The notes under the pieces: model-generated
What the model was told of the DNA's origin: nothing
What the model saw: only the letters and a program-made list of their open reading frames with translations
The model's database searches: none
Translations under genes and position numbers: made by a program
Part shown: piece by piece, positions 23,053 to 30,932 of the stretch
Position numbering within the stretch: position 1 is the first letter of the stretch
Layout of the letters: the number at the start of each line of letters is the position of its first letter
NCBI GenBank assembly: GCA_016302185.1
Contig: JAEDOC010000005.1
Coordinates: 1 to 34,017, forward strand
Direction: 5' to 3'
Source of the DNA: Clostridium sp.
GTDB lineage: Bacteria > Bacillota > Clostridia > Lachnospirales > Lachnospiraceae
Length of the DNA: 34,017 nt

Positions 23053-23877
23053 ATGACAGATTACAGCCCGAATCAGAAGCTGCTTTACGTGTTCGGCACC
23101 GGCAATGCTGCCGTAACTCGCTGCTATAATACCTGTTTTGCCATCCGCTCCGGAGAAGAGTTTTTCATGGTAGACGCCGGCGGCGGCAATGGAATCCTGC
23201 GGATTCTGGATGATATGAAGGTACCCATGACCAGTATCCATCATATCTTTGTCACCCATGAACACACGGATCATATTCTTGGTATTGTATGGATGATCCG
23301 TATGATCGCCACTGCCATCCGAAAGGGAAGCTATGAAGGAGATCTGCACATCTACTGCCATGATGGTCTGACCGACACCATCCTGACTCTGGTCCGGCTG
23401 ACCACCCAGAAGAAGTTTTACAGTCTTATCGGCGAACGGATTCACCTGATCCCGGTTTCTGACGGGGAGACCAGACAGATTCTGGATCTGAACCTCACCT
23501 TTTTTGATATCCACTCCACCAAAGCCCGCCAGTTCGGCTTTCTTGCTCTCTTTCCGGACGGAAGGAAGCTCTGCTGCGCCGGCGATGAGCCGCTGAACCC
23601 CTCCTGTGAAATCTATGCAGAAGGATGTGACTGGATGCTTCACGAAGCCTTCTGTCTCTATGCGGATCGGGAGAAATATCATCCCTATGAGAAACATCAC
23701 AGCACCGTGAAGGATGCCTGTGAGCTGGCAGAGCGTCTCTCGGTAAAACAGCTGATTCTCTGGCATACCGAAGACAAAACCCTTCTCCGGCGCAAGGAGC
23801 TTTACACCGAAGAAGGGCAGTCTTATTATCACGGTTTTCTTCTGGTACCGGAGGATCAGGAGATTCTTCCTCTCTGA
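23053..23877 (+). CDS. MBL-fold metallo-hydrolase (RNase Z-like)
   Basis: A 274-aa cytoplasmic metallo-beta-lactamase-fold hydrolase. The zinc motif THEHTDHILG gives H69, H71, D73 and H74. Further ligands come from GDEP (CCAGDEPL), LHEAFC and the C-terminal ILWHTED. The pattern AGGGNGILRILDD / SIHHIFVTHEHTDHILG is that of RNase Z-like proteins rather than true beta-lactamases. A tRNA 3'-processing role is possible, but the exosite arm of tRNase Z is not evident, so I leave it unnamed. ATG 23053 follows GAGGGACACTTCCC. The gene ends 15 bases from the convergent hotdog thioesterase. Confidence 0.88.
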   Translation: MTDYSPNQKLLYVFGTGNAAVTRCYNTCFAIRSGEEFFMVDAGGGNGILRILDDMKVPMTSIHHIFVTHEHTDHILGIVWMIRMIATAIRKGSYEGDLHIYCHDGLTDTILTLVRLTTQKKFYSLIGERIHLIPVSDGETRQILDLNLTFFDIHSTKARQFGFLALFPDGRKLCCAGDEPLNPSCEIYAEGCDWMLHEAFCLYADREKYHPYEKHHSTVKDACELAERLSVKQLILWHTEDKTLLRRKELYTEEGQSYYHGFLLVPEDQEILPL

Positions 23878-23892
23878 TCCCGACATCAGAAC

Positions 23893-24363
23893 TCATTTTT
23901 CTTCCGGCATCAGATGGAAAAAGGTCATGGTGGTTACCGCCAGTACCTGTTCCCTGTCATCAAAAACCTTACATTCACACACGGAAAAATTCTTTCCGTT
24001 TTTGATCTCATGGGCCTCGGCAATGAGCTTTTTCGTGTCTTTGCCGGCCCTCAGATAATTAATGGAGCCATTCACCGTCGGTACTCCATAATTCTGTCCT
24101 GTCACAGCCGCGGTTCCGGAGACCGTATCCGCCAGTGTAAACAGTACGCCCCCGTGAACGATTCCCAGTACATTCAGATGCCATGGCTCTACTTCAATCT
24201 CGCCTCTGGCATATCCTTTTCTGGCCTCCACAATCTTCAAACCGATCTTTTCCCGGAAATCCTCTCTCTTAGAGGCATCGGCCGGCTGATTTATCGAGGC
24301 ATCCGCATAAGTTCCTTTCTTCTCTTTCTCACTCTCCATGAGATTCTTCACCTCTTTTTCCAT
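23893..24363 (-). CDS. PaaI-type hotdog thioesterase
   Basis: A single-hotdog acyl-CoA thioesterase (156 aa). The signature HLNVLGIVHGGVLFTLADT (62-80) holds the catalytic-type Asn64, His70-Gly-Gly and Asp79 of the PaaI/YdiI group. Its charged N-terminus (about 30 residues) is longer than in many homologues and may be partly non-translated. ATG 24363 has AAAAGGA before it; ATG 24339 has GAGGTGAAG before it and is a fair alternative. It faces the MBL gene tail to tail and is divergent from the M23 gene at 24472. The substrate is unknown. Confidence 0.88.
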   Translation of the reverse strand: MEKEVKNLMESEKEKKGTYADASINQPADASKREDFREKIGLKIVEARKGYARGEIEVEPWHLNVLGIVHGGVLFTLADTVSGTAAVTGQNYGVPTVNGSINYLRAGKDTKKLIAEAHEIKNGKNFSVCECKVFDDREQVLAVTTMTFFHLMPEEK

Positions 24364-24471
24364 TGTCCTTTTCCCTTTCTAAAAGCTTCTCATTTCCCGG
24401 CATAATCCGCCTCCTGTCCTCATACAATCGTAAAAGAGACTCTCATCCAGAATGACAGGGGGAACGGTCCG

Positions 24472-25626
24472 TTGAAACGAATTAAAATCATTATTTTTCT
24501 GGAAATCCTGACTGTTCTTCTGCTTCTCGGCCATTACGCCTTCCGAAGCAATCCCGCTTCACCGGCGGGTTTGGAGAACCAAACGGATTTTATCAAATGG
24601 GTGGACTTCACCGTTCCGCAGGAAGCGCTGACGCAGGCCTTCCGCATGGATGTCGCCACCTGCCAGCAGGAACCCCACTTAAACTGGGTGGATCTGCTGG
24701 CCTATCTGGGAGCCCGCTACGGCGGTGATTTCTCCCGCTACCGCTCCTCTGATTTAACACAGCTGGCAGAAAAAATAAAGGACGGTGCTTCTCTGGAGGA
24801 GCTGACCGGGAACCTGAAATATTATTCCTATTACCGGGAAGCCTACGGCGCTGTACTGGACGGAATGGTCGGCCTCTATGAAATTCAGATTCCGGAGTCC
24901 GAAGCTCCCGCTTTCGCCTTGTCCGATGCACAGATAAACGAAGGAGATCCCTCTCACAAGGAAACCACTGCAGAAGCCGAATCCATTCCGGAAACCGAAA
25001 CCGTACCCGAAACCGAGAGCACTCCGGATGGTGACCGCAAGGTCTGGGTTACCAAATATGGCTTAAAGGCCTTTCATCCTCTGGCAAAAAACTTTCCCTA
25101 CAGCCACTATGATGATTTCGGTGTGTCCCGCTCCTACGGCTACCGCAGGCAGCACCTGGGCCACGACATGATGGGACAGACCGGTACACCGGTTATCGCC
25201 GTAGAATCCGGCCGGGTCGAAGCCATCGGCTGGAATCAGTACGGCGGCTGGCGGCTGGGCATCCGCAGCTTTGACAAAAAGCGATACTATTATTATGCAC
25301 ATCTGAGGAAAAATTACCCCTATCAGAGTGTCCTGAAAGAAGGCAGCCTTGTCACCGCCGGAGATGTCATCGGTTATCTGGGCCGCACCGGCTACAGCAC
25401 AACCGAAAATACCAATAATATTGATGAACCCCATCTTCATTTCGGTATGCAGCTGATCTTTGATGAATCCCAGAAAGAGGGAAACAATGAAATCTGGATC
25501 GACTGCTACGAGATCGTCAAGTTCTTAAGTGTCAACCGTTCCGAAACCGTGAAAAAAGAAGGAACCAAGGAATGGACCCGCGTCTACCAGATGAAGGATC
25601 CGGAAGTCGGAGAAATCACCCAGTAA
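24472..25626 (+). CDS. Membrane-anchored M23 peptidase with TTG start
   Basis: A 384-aa putative cell-wall endopeptidase. A hydrophobic N-terminal segment (residues 4-20) is a signal anchor. Then comes a domain of about 90 residues (NWVDLLAYLGARYGGDFSRY to GAVLDGMVG) that I cannot assign. A Glu/Thr/Pro-rich linker (about 163-187) leads to an M23 domain with H228 and D232 (HLGHD), H277 (YYAHLRK), and H321/H323 (EPHLHFG), a full zinc/catalytic set. The start is TTG 24472 with AGGGGGA upstream; no ATG occurs in frame until residue 59, after the membrane segment. It converges on DUF1015 with only 3 bases between stops. A spore or division role is possible but not shown. Confidence 0.88.
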   Translation: MKRIKIIIFLEILTVLLLLGHYAFRSNPASPAGLENQTDFIKWVDFTVPQEALTQAFRMDVATCQQEPHLNWVDLLAYLGARYGGDFSRYRSSDLTQLAEKIKDGASLEELTGNLKYYSYYREAYGAVLDGMVGLYEIQIPESEAPAFALSDAQINEGDPSHKETTAEAESIPETETVPETESTPDGDRKVWVTKYGLKAFHPLAKNFPYSHYDDFGVSRSYGYRRQHLGHDMMGQTGTPVIAVESGRVEAIGWNQYGGWRLGIRSFDKKRYYYYAHLRKNYPYQSVLKEGSLVTAGDVIGYLGRTGYSTTENTNNIDEPHLHFGMQLIFDESQKEGNNEIWIDCYEIVKFLSVNRSETVKKEGTKEWTRVYQMKDPEVGEITQ

Positions 25627-25629
25627 GCT

Positions 25630-26865
25630 CTAGTCCAGCGGATGCAGAAACAAGCCGCTGCGCAGCTTCGGTTCAAACCAGGTGGATTTGGGCGGCATCA
25701 GCAGTCCCGCATCCGCCACCGCAAGAAGCTCTTCCATGGAAGTAGGAAACAGAGAAAAAGCTGCCCTCATATCCAGAGCACATCTTCTCTCCAGCTCCTG
25801 AGTGCCGCGGATTCCTCCGATAAAAGCAATCCGGTGATCAGTGCGCGGATCCATAATTCCCAGAATCGGTGCTAACAGTCCATTCTGCAGCAGGGACACA
25901 TCCAGCCCCTTTACCGGATCGCTGCTCTTCAGCATCTCCTTAGCCTCCAGGGTATACCAGATTCCGTCCAGAAGCATACAGAACTGTCCCTTCTTTTTCG
26001 GGGTCTTCTCCCCATTTTGTTCCAGAATCGTAAAGTTCTCCTCTACTTTTTCCAGAAATTCTTCAGCAGTCAGACCGTTCAGATCCTTTACCACCCGATT
26101 GTACGGAAGAATCTGAAGCTCTTCGGCAGGAAACAGAACGGACAGAAAATAGTTAAATTCTTCGCTGTCGTCATAGTGGGGGTGCTCAGCCCGCCGTTTT
26201 AACGCCACCTTCACCGCAGATGCAGCACGATGATGGCCATCCGCAATATAGGTTGACGGGATGGCTGAAAATGCCTCGGTGATCTGACCGCACAATCCCG
26301 GATCTGCCAGACGAAATACCCGGTGTCTGACGCCATCCGGCGATACAAAATCGTAGAGAGCCTCCTGCTCTTCCCCCTGCTGTAACAGCTCTTTTAACCG
26401 GTCTTCAGAACGATAAGCCAGAAAGATCGGCCCGGTCTGGGTGTTAGTCACGTCCACATGGCGGATCCGATCCAGCTCTTTTTCTTCTCTTGTATTTTCA
26501 TGTTTTTTAATCACATGGTTTACATAATCATCCACAGAGGAACAGGCAACCAGACCGGTCTGGACATGTCCTTCCCTTGTCAACTCGTAAAGATAATAGC
26601 AGCGTTCCGCTTCCCTCACAAAAATGCCATTTTTCTCCGCTTCTTTCAGCAGTTCCTTCGCTTTTTCATAGACTTGCGGCGCATACATATCCACCGAATC
26701 CGGAAAAGAGGTTTCCGCCCGGTCAATCTTAAGAAAAGACAGCGGCTCCCGCTCCACCTCTTTTTTCGCTTCCTCCCGGCTGTAGACATCATAAGGCAGT
26801 GCTGCCACCCGGGCCGCCGCTTTTTCCGACGGCCTTACGCAATAAAACGGTCGAATCAACGCCAT
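25630..26865 (-). CDS. DUF1015 family protein in a serine operon
   Basis: A 411-aa soluble protein of the DUF1015 family. Family traits seen are IRPFYCVRPS and ALPYDVYSREEA at the N-terminus, HENTREEKELDRIRHVDVTNTQTGPIF in the middle (about 120-150), YIADGHHRAASA (about 203-215) and DHRIAFIGG. The Asp, His and Arg of ADGHHRAA could be catalytic, but the reaction is not established. ATG 26865 has GGAGGG upstream and begins MALIRPF; the longer frame runs into a hairpin. It is the last gene after ilvD-ilvB-serC-serA. Its repeated placement with serA/serC in Clostridia, as I recall it, suggests a role in serine synthesis; no serB is present here. Confidence 0.88.
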   Translation of the reverse strand: MALIRPFYCVRPSEKAAARVAALPYDVYSREEAKKEVEREPLSFLKIDRAETSFPDSVDMYAPQVYEKAKELLKEAEKNGIFVREAERCYYLYELTREGHVQTGLVACSSVDDYVNHVIKKHENTREEKELDRIRHVDVTNTQTGPIFLAYRSEDRLKELLQQGEEQEALYDFVSPDGVRHRVFRLADPGLCGQITEAFSAIPSTYIADGHHRAASAVKVALKRRAEHPHYDDSEEFNYFLSVLFPAEELQILPYNRVVKDLNGLTAEEFLEKVEENFTILEQNGEKTPKKKGQFCMLLDGIWYTLEAKEMLKSSDPVKGLDVSLLQNGLLAPILGIMDPRTDHRIAFIGGIRGTQELERRCALDMRAAFSLFPTSMEELLAVADAGLLMPPKSTWFEPKLRSGLFLHPLD

Positions 26866-26890
26866 TGTTTTCCCTCCATTTGTCAGACAA

Positions 26891-26931
26891 AATGCCGGGA
26901 TAGCTGCGTCAGACTGCAGCATCCCGGCATT
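26891..26931 (-). terminator. Intercistronic hairpin between serA and DUF1015
   Basis: AATGCCGGGAT-GCTGC (minus strand from 26931) pairs with GCAGC-T-ATCCCGGCATT, 16 bp with one bulged base and an 8-base loop. Only TTTTG follows, so it is a partial terminator or a processing/stabilising hairpin. It lies 26 bases before the DUF1015 start. Confidence 0.65.
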
Positions 26932-26940
26932 CTTTTTGGA

Positions 26941-28104
26941 TTATTTGATCACACGTACCCGCAGAATACCCTTGATGGCATTCAGCTTCTGAAGTGTCAG
27001 ATCATCAATATCGTTCTCCAGATCCAGCATGGTATACGCGTATTTCTCCTTGCTCTTGTTCATCATGTTGGCAATGTTCACATCCGTGGAAGCCAGGATG
27101 GAAGTAATCTGGCCAATCATGTTGGGAATATTCAGATGCAGCAGAGCAATTCGTCTGGCCGTTGTGCAGACACCCATATCGCAGGCCGGATAGTTCACGG
27201 AATTCCGGATATTTCCGTTCTCTAAGTAATCCATCAGCTCCTTCACCGCCATCACCGCACAGTTATCCTCGGACTCTGCTGTAGATGCGCCCAGATGCGG
27301 CGTACAGATGGTATTCTTCATCTTCATTACCTTCGGATTCGGGAAATCACTCACATAGCGCCGAACCTTGCCGGACTCCAGGGCCTCTGCCATATCATCA
27401 TCATTGACCAGAAGATCTCTGGCGTAATTTAAGATTACCACGCCGTCCTTCATCTGATCCAGAGTAGATTTATTAATCATATTTCTGGTACTGTCCAGAA
27501 GCGGTACGTGAACGGTAATATAATCACAATCGTGATAGATGGTATCCACGGAAGTGATATGCTTTACGTCTCTGGACAGCATCCAGGCCGCATTGACAGA
27601 AATAAACGGATCATAACCGTATACCTCCATGCCCAGAGCTGCCGCCGCATTGGCCACCTCACAACCGATGGCTCCCAGGCCGATGACACCCAGCTTCTTT
27701 CCTTTGATCTCAGTTCCGGCAAAAGCCTTCTTCGCCTTTTCCATATCCTTGGAAATATTCAGATCATCTTCCTGCTCTCTGCACCACTTGATTCCACCGG
27801 CTACATCACGGGCAGCCAGAAGCATACCGGCAATTGCCAGCTCCTTCACGCCATTGGCATTGGCCCCCGGCGTGTTAAACACTACGATTCCCCGCTCCGC
27901 ACAGGCATCCAGCGGAATATTGTTCACACCGGCGCCGGCTCTGGCGATCGCCCGCAGTCCTTCCGGGAACTCCATCTCGTGCATGGATGCACTTCTGACC
28001 AGAATTCCGTCTGCCTCTGCCAGCTTATCCGTCATCTCATAATTTTCCGTAAACAAACCGGTCCCCAACTTGGAAATCGGATTGAGGCAATGTATCTTTC
28101 TCAT
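26941..28104 (-). CDS. serA: D-3-phosphoglycerate dehydrogenase
   Basis: Oxidises 3-phosphoglycerate to 3-phosphohydroxypyruvate with NAD+, the first step of serine synthesis (387 aa). The NAD fold is KLGVIGLGAIGCEVANAAAALG (about 136-157). The substrate arginine lies in NYARDLL, and the catalytic histidine in CTPHLGAS. A C-terminal ACT domain (about 315-387, RIALLHLNIPNMIGQI) suggests control by serine or another amino acid. The segment that usually carries the catalytic Glu (DVFxxEP) reads SDFPNPK, without a Glu. The start at 28104 has AAGGAG overlapping the serC stop region, 17 bases after serC, so the two are in one operon. Confidence 0.94.
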   Translation of the reverse strand: MRKIHCLNPISKLGTGLFTENYEMTDKLAEADGILVRSASMHEMEFPEGLRAIARAGAGVNNIPLDACAERGIVVFNTPGANANGVKELAIAGMLLAARDVAGGIKWCREQEDDLNISKDMEKAKKAFAGTEIKGKKLGVIGLGAIGCEVANAAAALGMEVYGYDPFISVNAAWMLSRDVKHITSVDTIYHDCDYITVHVPLLDSTRNMINKSTLDQMKDGVVILNYARDLLVNDDDMAEALESGKVRRYVSDFPNPKVMKMKNTICTPHLGASTAESEDNCAVMAVKELMDYLENGNIRNSVNYPACDMGVCTTARRIALLHLNIPNMIGQITSILASTDVNIANMMNKSKEKYAYTMLDLENDIDDLTLQKLNAIKGILRVRVIK

Positions 28105-28121
28105 GACTCTTTTACGACTCC

Positions 28122-29207
28122 TTATTTCGTATGTTTTTTCTCGAATTCACGCATGAACTCCACCAGCTTCTCTACACCCTCGATCGGCATCGCATTGTAG
28201 ATGCTGGCTCTCATACCGCCAACAGTACGATGGCCCTTTAAATTCACAAGACCTGCCTCCTTGGCTTCCTTCACAAACAGAGCATCCAGATCCTCATCTC
28301 CTGTCACAAACGGTACATTCATCAGAGAACGATCCTTTTTCTCCACGGTTCCCTTAAACAGCTTGCTTTCATCCAGAAAATCATAGAGAAGCTTAGCCTT
28401 CTTCTCGTTGCGCTCCTTCATCACTTCCAGACCGCCCATCTTCTTTAACCATTTGAATACCTTACCGCACATATAGATCGTATAGGTCGGCGGTGTATTA
28501 TGCAGAGAACCGCTCTCCGCATACGTTTTATAGCGAAGCATGGTTGGAGTTCCCGGAAGAACATCATCGGTAATCAGATCCTCCCGGACAATAGCGATAG
28601 CCATACCGGCCGGCCCCACATTCTTCTGAACGCCGCCCCACAGAATACCAAACTTGCTGACATCAATGGGTTCAGACAGGAAGCAGGAAGAAATATCGGC
28701 TACCAATGGTTTGCCCTTCGTATTGGGCAGTTCATGATATACGGTGCCGTAAATGGTATTATTCAGGCAGATATATACATAATCCGCATTCTCATCAATA
28801 GGAAGATCCGAGCAATCCGGAATATAGGAAAAGGTCTTATCTGCACTGGACGCAACTGCATTGGCGGTGCCAAACAGCTGTGCCTCCTGCCAAGCCTTCT
28901 TGGCCCACTGACCGGTGATAATATAATCTCCGACCTTATTTTTAAATAAATTCATGGGAACCATGGCAAACTGCACGTGGCCGCCTCCCTGAATAAACAA
29001 TACTTTATAGTTATCCGGAATATTCATCAATTCACGCAGATCCTTCTCTGCTTCATCAATAATATTCTGAAAATCCTTTGAGCGATGGCTCATCTCCATC
29101 ACGGACATACCGGTACCGTTATAGTCCATCATCTCCTGCTGTGCTTCCAGAAGCACCTCTTCCGGGAGCACAGCCGGACCTGCCGAAAAATTATAGACTC
29201 TGCTCAT
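28122..29207 (-). CDS. serC: Phosphoserine aminotransferase
   Basis: A PLP enzyme converting 3-phosphohydroxypyruvate and glutamate to phosphoserine (361 aa, typical). The start is YNFSAGPAVLPEEVL, a family hallmark. GGGHVQFAMVPMNL (74-87) forms the phosphate cup and HRTVGGMRASIYNA lies near the C-terminus. The Schiff-base lysine is K195 in GGVQKNVGPAG. The start at 29207 has GGAGGAACAATCT before it. It lies 19 bases after ilvB and 17 before serA, in the ilvD-ilvB-serC-serA-DUF1015 run. Confidence 0.96.
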   Translation of the reverse strand: MSRVYNFSAGPAVLPEEVLLEAQQEMMDYNGTGMSVMEMSHRSKDFQNIIDEAEKDLRELMNIPDNYKVLFIQGGGHVQFAMVPMNLFKNKVGDYIITGQWAKKAWQEAQLFGTANAVASSADKTFSYIPDCSDLPIDENADYVYICLNNTIYGTVYHELPNTKGKPLVADISSCFLSEPIDVSKFGILWGGVQKNVGPAGMAIAIVREDLITDDVLPGTPTMLRYKTYAESGSLHNTPPTYTIYMCGKVFKWLKKMGGLEVMKERNEKKAKLLYDFLDESKLFKGTVEKKDRSLMNVPFVTGDEDLDALFVKEAKEAGLVNLKGHRTVGGMRASIYNAMPIEGVEKLVEFMREFEKKHTK

Positions 29208-29226
29208 AGATTGTTCCTCCTCACAT

Positions 29227-30915
29227 TTACATCTGTTCTATCCGTAAATCAATTTCATCAAAGGCATCTTCGATGGGTTTTCCTGCCGGAACCATCGGAA
29301 ATACCTTATCATCACTGCCAATCTGACAGTCAATGACCACCGGAATATTTAAACTGATCGCTTCACGAAGCACCGGTTCAAAATCTTCCTTCTTTGTCAC
29401 GCGGTAGGCTTTCGCTCCCAGTCCCTCCGAAACCTTCACGAAATCCACCTGATCATAAAGCTCTGTCTGTGAGTAACGCTTTCCATAGAAAAGTGTCTGC
29501 CACTGACGCACCATACCCAGAACATGGTTATTGAAAATTACCTGGATCACAGGAATGTTATACCGGGTTGCTGTCGCAATCTCGTTCATATTCATACGGA
29601 AGCAGCCATCGCCTCCGATGTTGATGACGGTCTTATCCTTACAGCCCATCTTGGCTCCGATGGCAGCACCCAGGCCATAGCCCATGGTTCCCAAACCGCC
29701 GGAGGTAAGAAGTTGTCTCGGTCTCTTATATTTATAATATTGCGCTGCCCACATCTGGTGCTGTCCCACATCCGTACTGATGATGGCATCACCGCCTGTC
29801 ACCTCATAAATCTTTTCCATGATAAACGGACCGGTCAGCAGCTCTTTATTGTACCGCAGCGGATACATATCCTTTAAGCGGTCAATATGGCTCAGCCATT
29901 CCTCATGGTTCATCGGATCCAGACGGGCATTTAACTTCCGCAGGATCACCTTGGCATCTCCGATGATGCTGGCATGGGTTCGGATATTTTTGTTAATCTC
30001 CGCCGGATCCACATCGATCTGAAGAATCTTTGCATGGGAAGCAAAACGGGAAGCATCTCCCACCACACGGTCACTGAACCGGGCGCCCACGACGATCAGC
30101 AAATCACACTCTGCCACACCAAAGTTGGAGGTTTTCGTTCCATGCATACCGATCATGCCGGTATACAATTCATCGGTTCCGTCAAACGCGCCCTTACCCA
30201 TCAGGCTGTCTGCCACGGGTGCCTGAATCTTATGGGCAAATGCAGAAAGCTCCTCTGCCGCCTCTGCCGCAACCGCTCCGCCGCCCACAAAGATAAATGG
30301 TTTCCGTGAGGCCTTGATCATGGAGATAGCCTGCTCCATATCCTCTTCCGTAATGGTGTCACTCTGGCGCTTAATCTCCTCCGGCTCCTGATACTCATAC
30401 TCGCAGGTGGCTGCCGTCACATCTTTGGTAATATCCACCAGCACCGGACCGGGACGCCCGCTCTTGGCAATGGTAAATGCCCGGCGGATCACAGGGGCCA
30501 GACGGGTAACATCCTTCACAATAAAATTATATTTCGTAATCGGCATCGTTACGCCAAGAATATCGATCTCCTGAAAGCTGTCTTTTCCCAACAGCTTCGT
30601 GGTAACGTTACAGGTAATGGCCACCATCGGGATGGAATCCAGATTCGCCGTCGCGATGCCGGTTACCAGATTTGTTGCTCCGGGACCGGAGGTTGCCAGA
30701 CACACTCCTACCTTACCGGTTGCTCTCGCGTAACCGTCCGCCGCATGGGAAGCTCCCTGCTCATGGGAGGTCAGAATGTGGGTAATCTCATCCTGATGCT
30801 TATAAAGTGCATCATAAATATTCAAAATCGCTCCGCCCGGATAGCCAAATACGGTATCCACGCCCTGCTCCTTCAAACACTCAATGACAATTTCTGCTCC
30901 TGTCAAAGTTTTCAT
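29227..30915 (-). CDS. ilvB: Acetolactate synthase, catalytic subunit
   Basis: A ThDP- and FAD-dependent enzyme joining two pyruvates, or pyruvate and 2-oxobutyrate, in valine/isoleucine synthesis (562 aa). The catalytic Glu is E52 in TSHEQGASHAADGYARATG. The FAD-binding middle domain and the C-terminal ThDP motif GDGCFRMNMNE follow. VRQWQTLFYGKRYSQT is the biosynthetic AHAS type rather than catabolic AlsS. The frame extends upstream to 31038, overlapping ilvD; ATG 30915 with AGGATAAAG before it begins MKTLTGAEI, the usual start. It is 17 bases after ilvD. No ilvN regulatory subunit gene follows; serC comes next. Confidence 0.96.
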   Translation of the reverse strand: MKTLTGAEIVIECLKEQGVDTVFGYPGGAILNIYDALYKHQDEITHILTSHEQGASHAADGYARATGKVGVCLATSGPGATNLVTGIATANLDSIPMVAITCNVTTKLLGKDSFQEIDILGVTMPITKYNFIVKDVTRLAPVIRRAFTIAKSGRPGPVLVDITKDVTAATCEYEYQEPEEIKRQSDTITEEDMEQAISMIKASRKPFIFVGGGAVAAEAAEELSAFAHKIQAPVADSLMGKGAFDGTDELYTGMIGMHGTKTSNFGVAECDLLIVVGARFSDRVVGDASRFASHAKILQIDVDPAEINKNIRTHASIIGDAKVILRKLNARLDPMNHEEWLSHIDRLKDMYPLRYNKELLTGPFIMEKIYEVTGGDAIISTDVGQHQMWAAQYYKYKRPRQLLTSGGLGTMGYGLGAAIGAKMGCKDKTVINIGGDGCFRMNMNEIATATRYNIPVIQVIFNNHVLGMVRQWQTLFYGKRYSQTELYDQVDFVKVSEGLGAKAYRVTKKEDFEPVLREAISLNIPVVIDCQIGSDDKVFPMVPAGKPIEDAFDEIDLRIEQM

Positions 30916-30932
30916 CTTTATCCTGCTTTCTA

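Noticed and set aside
22903..23886. N-terminal extension of the fbp frame by over 300 residues
   Set aside because: The stretch is antisense to the MBL-fold gene, whose zinc motif and frame are clear. Class III FBPase starts MRDLSYLK at 22902 and is complete at 645 aa.
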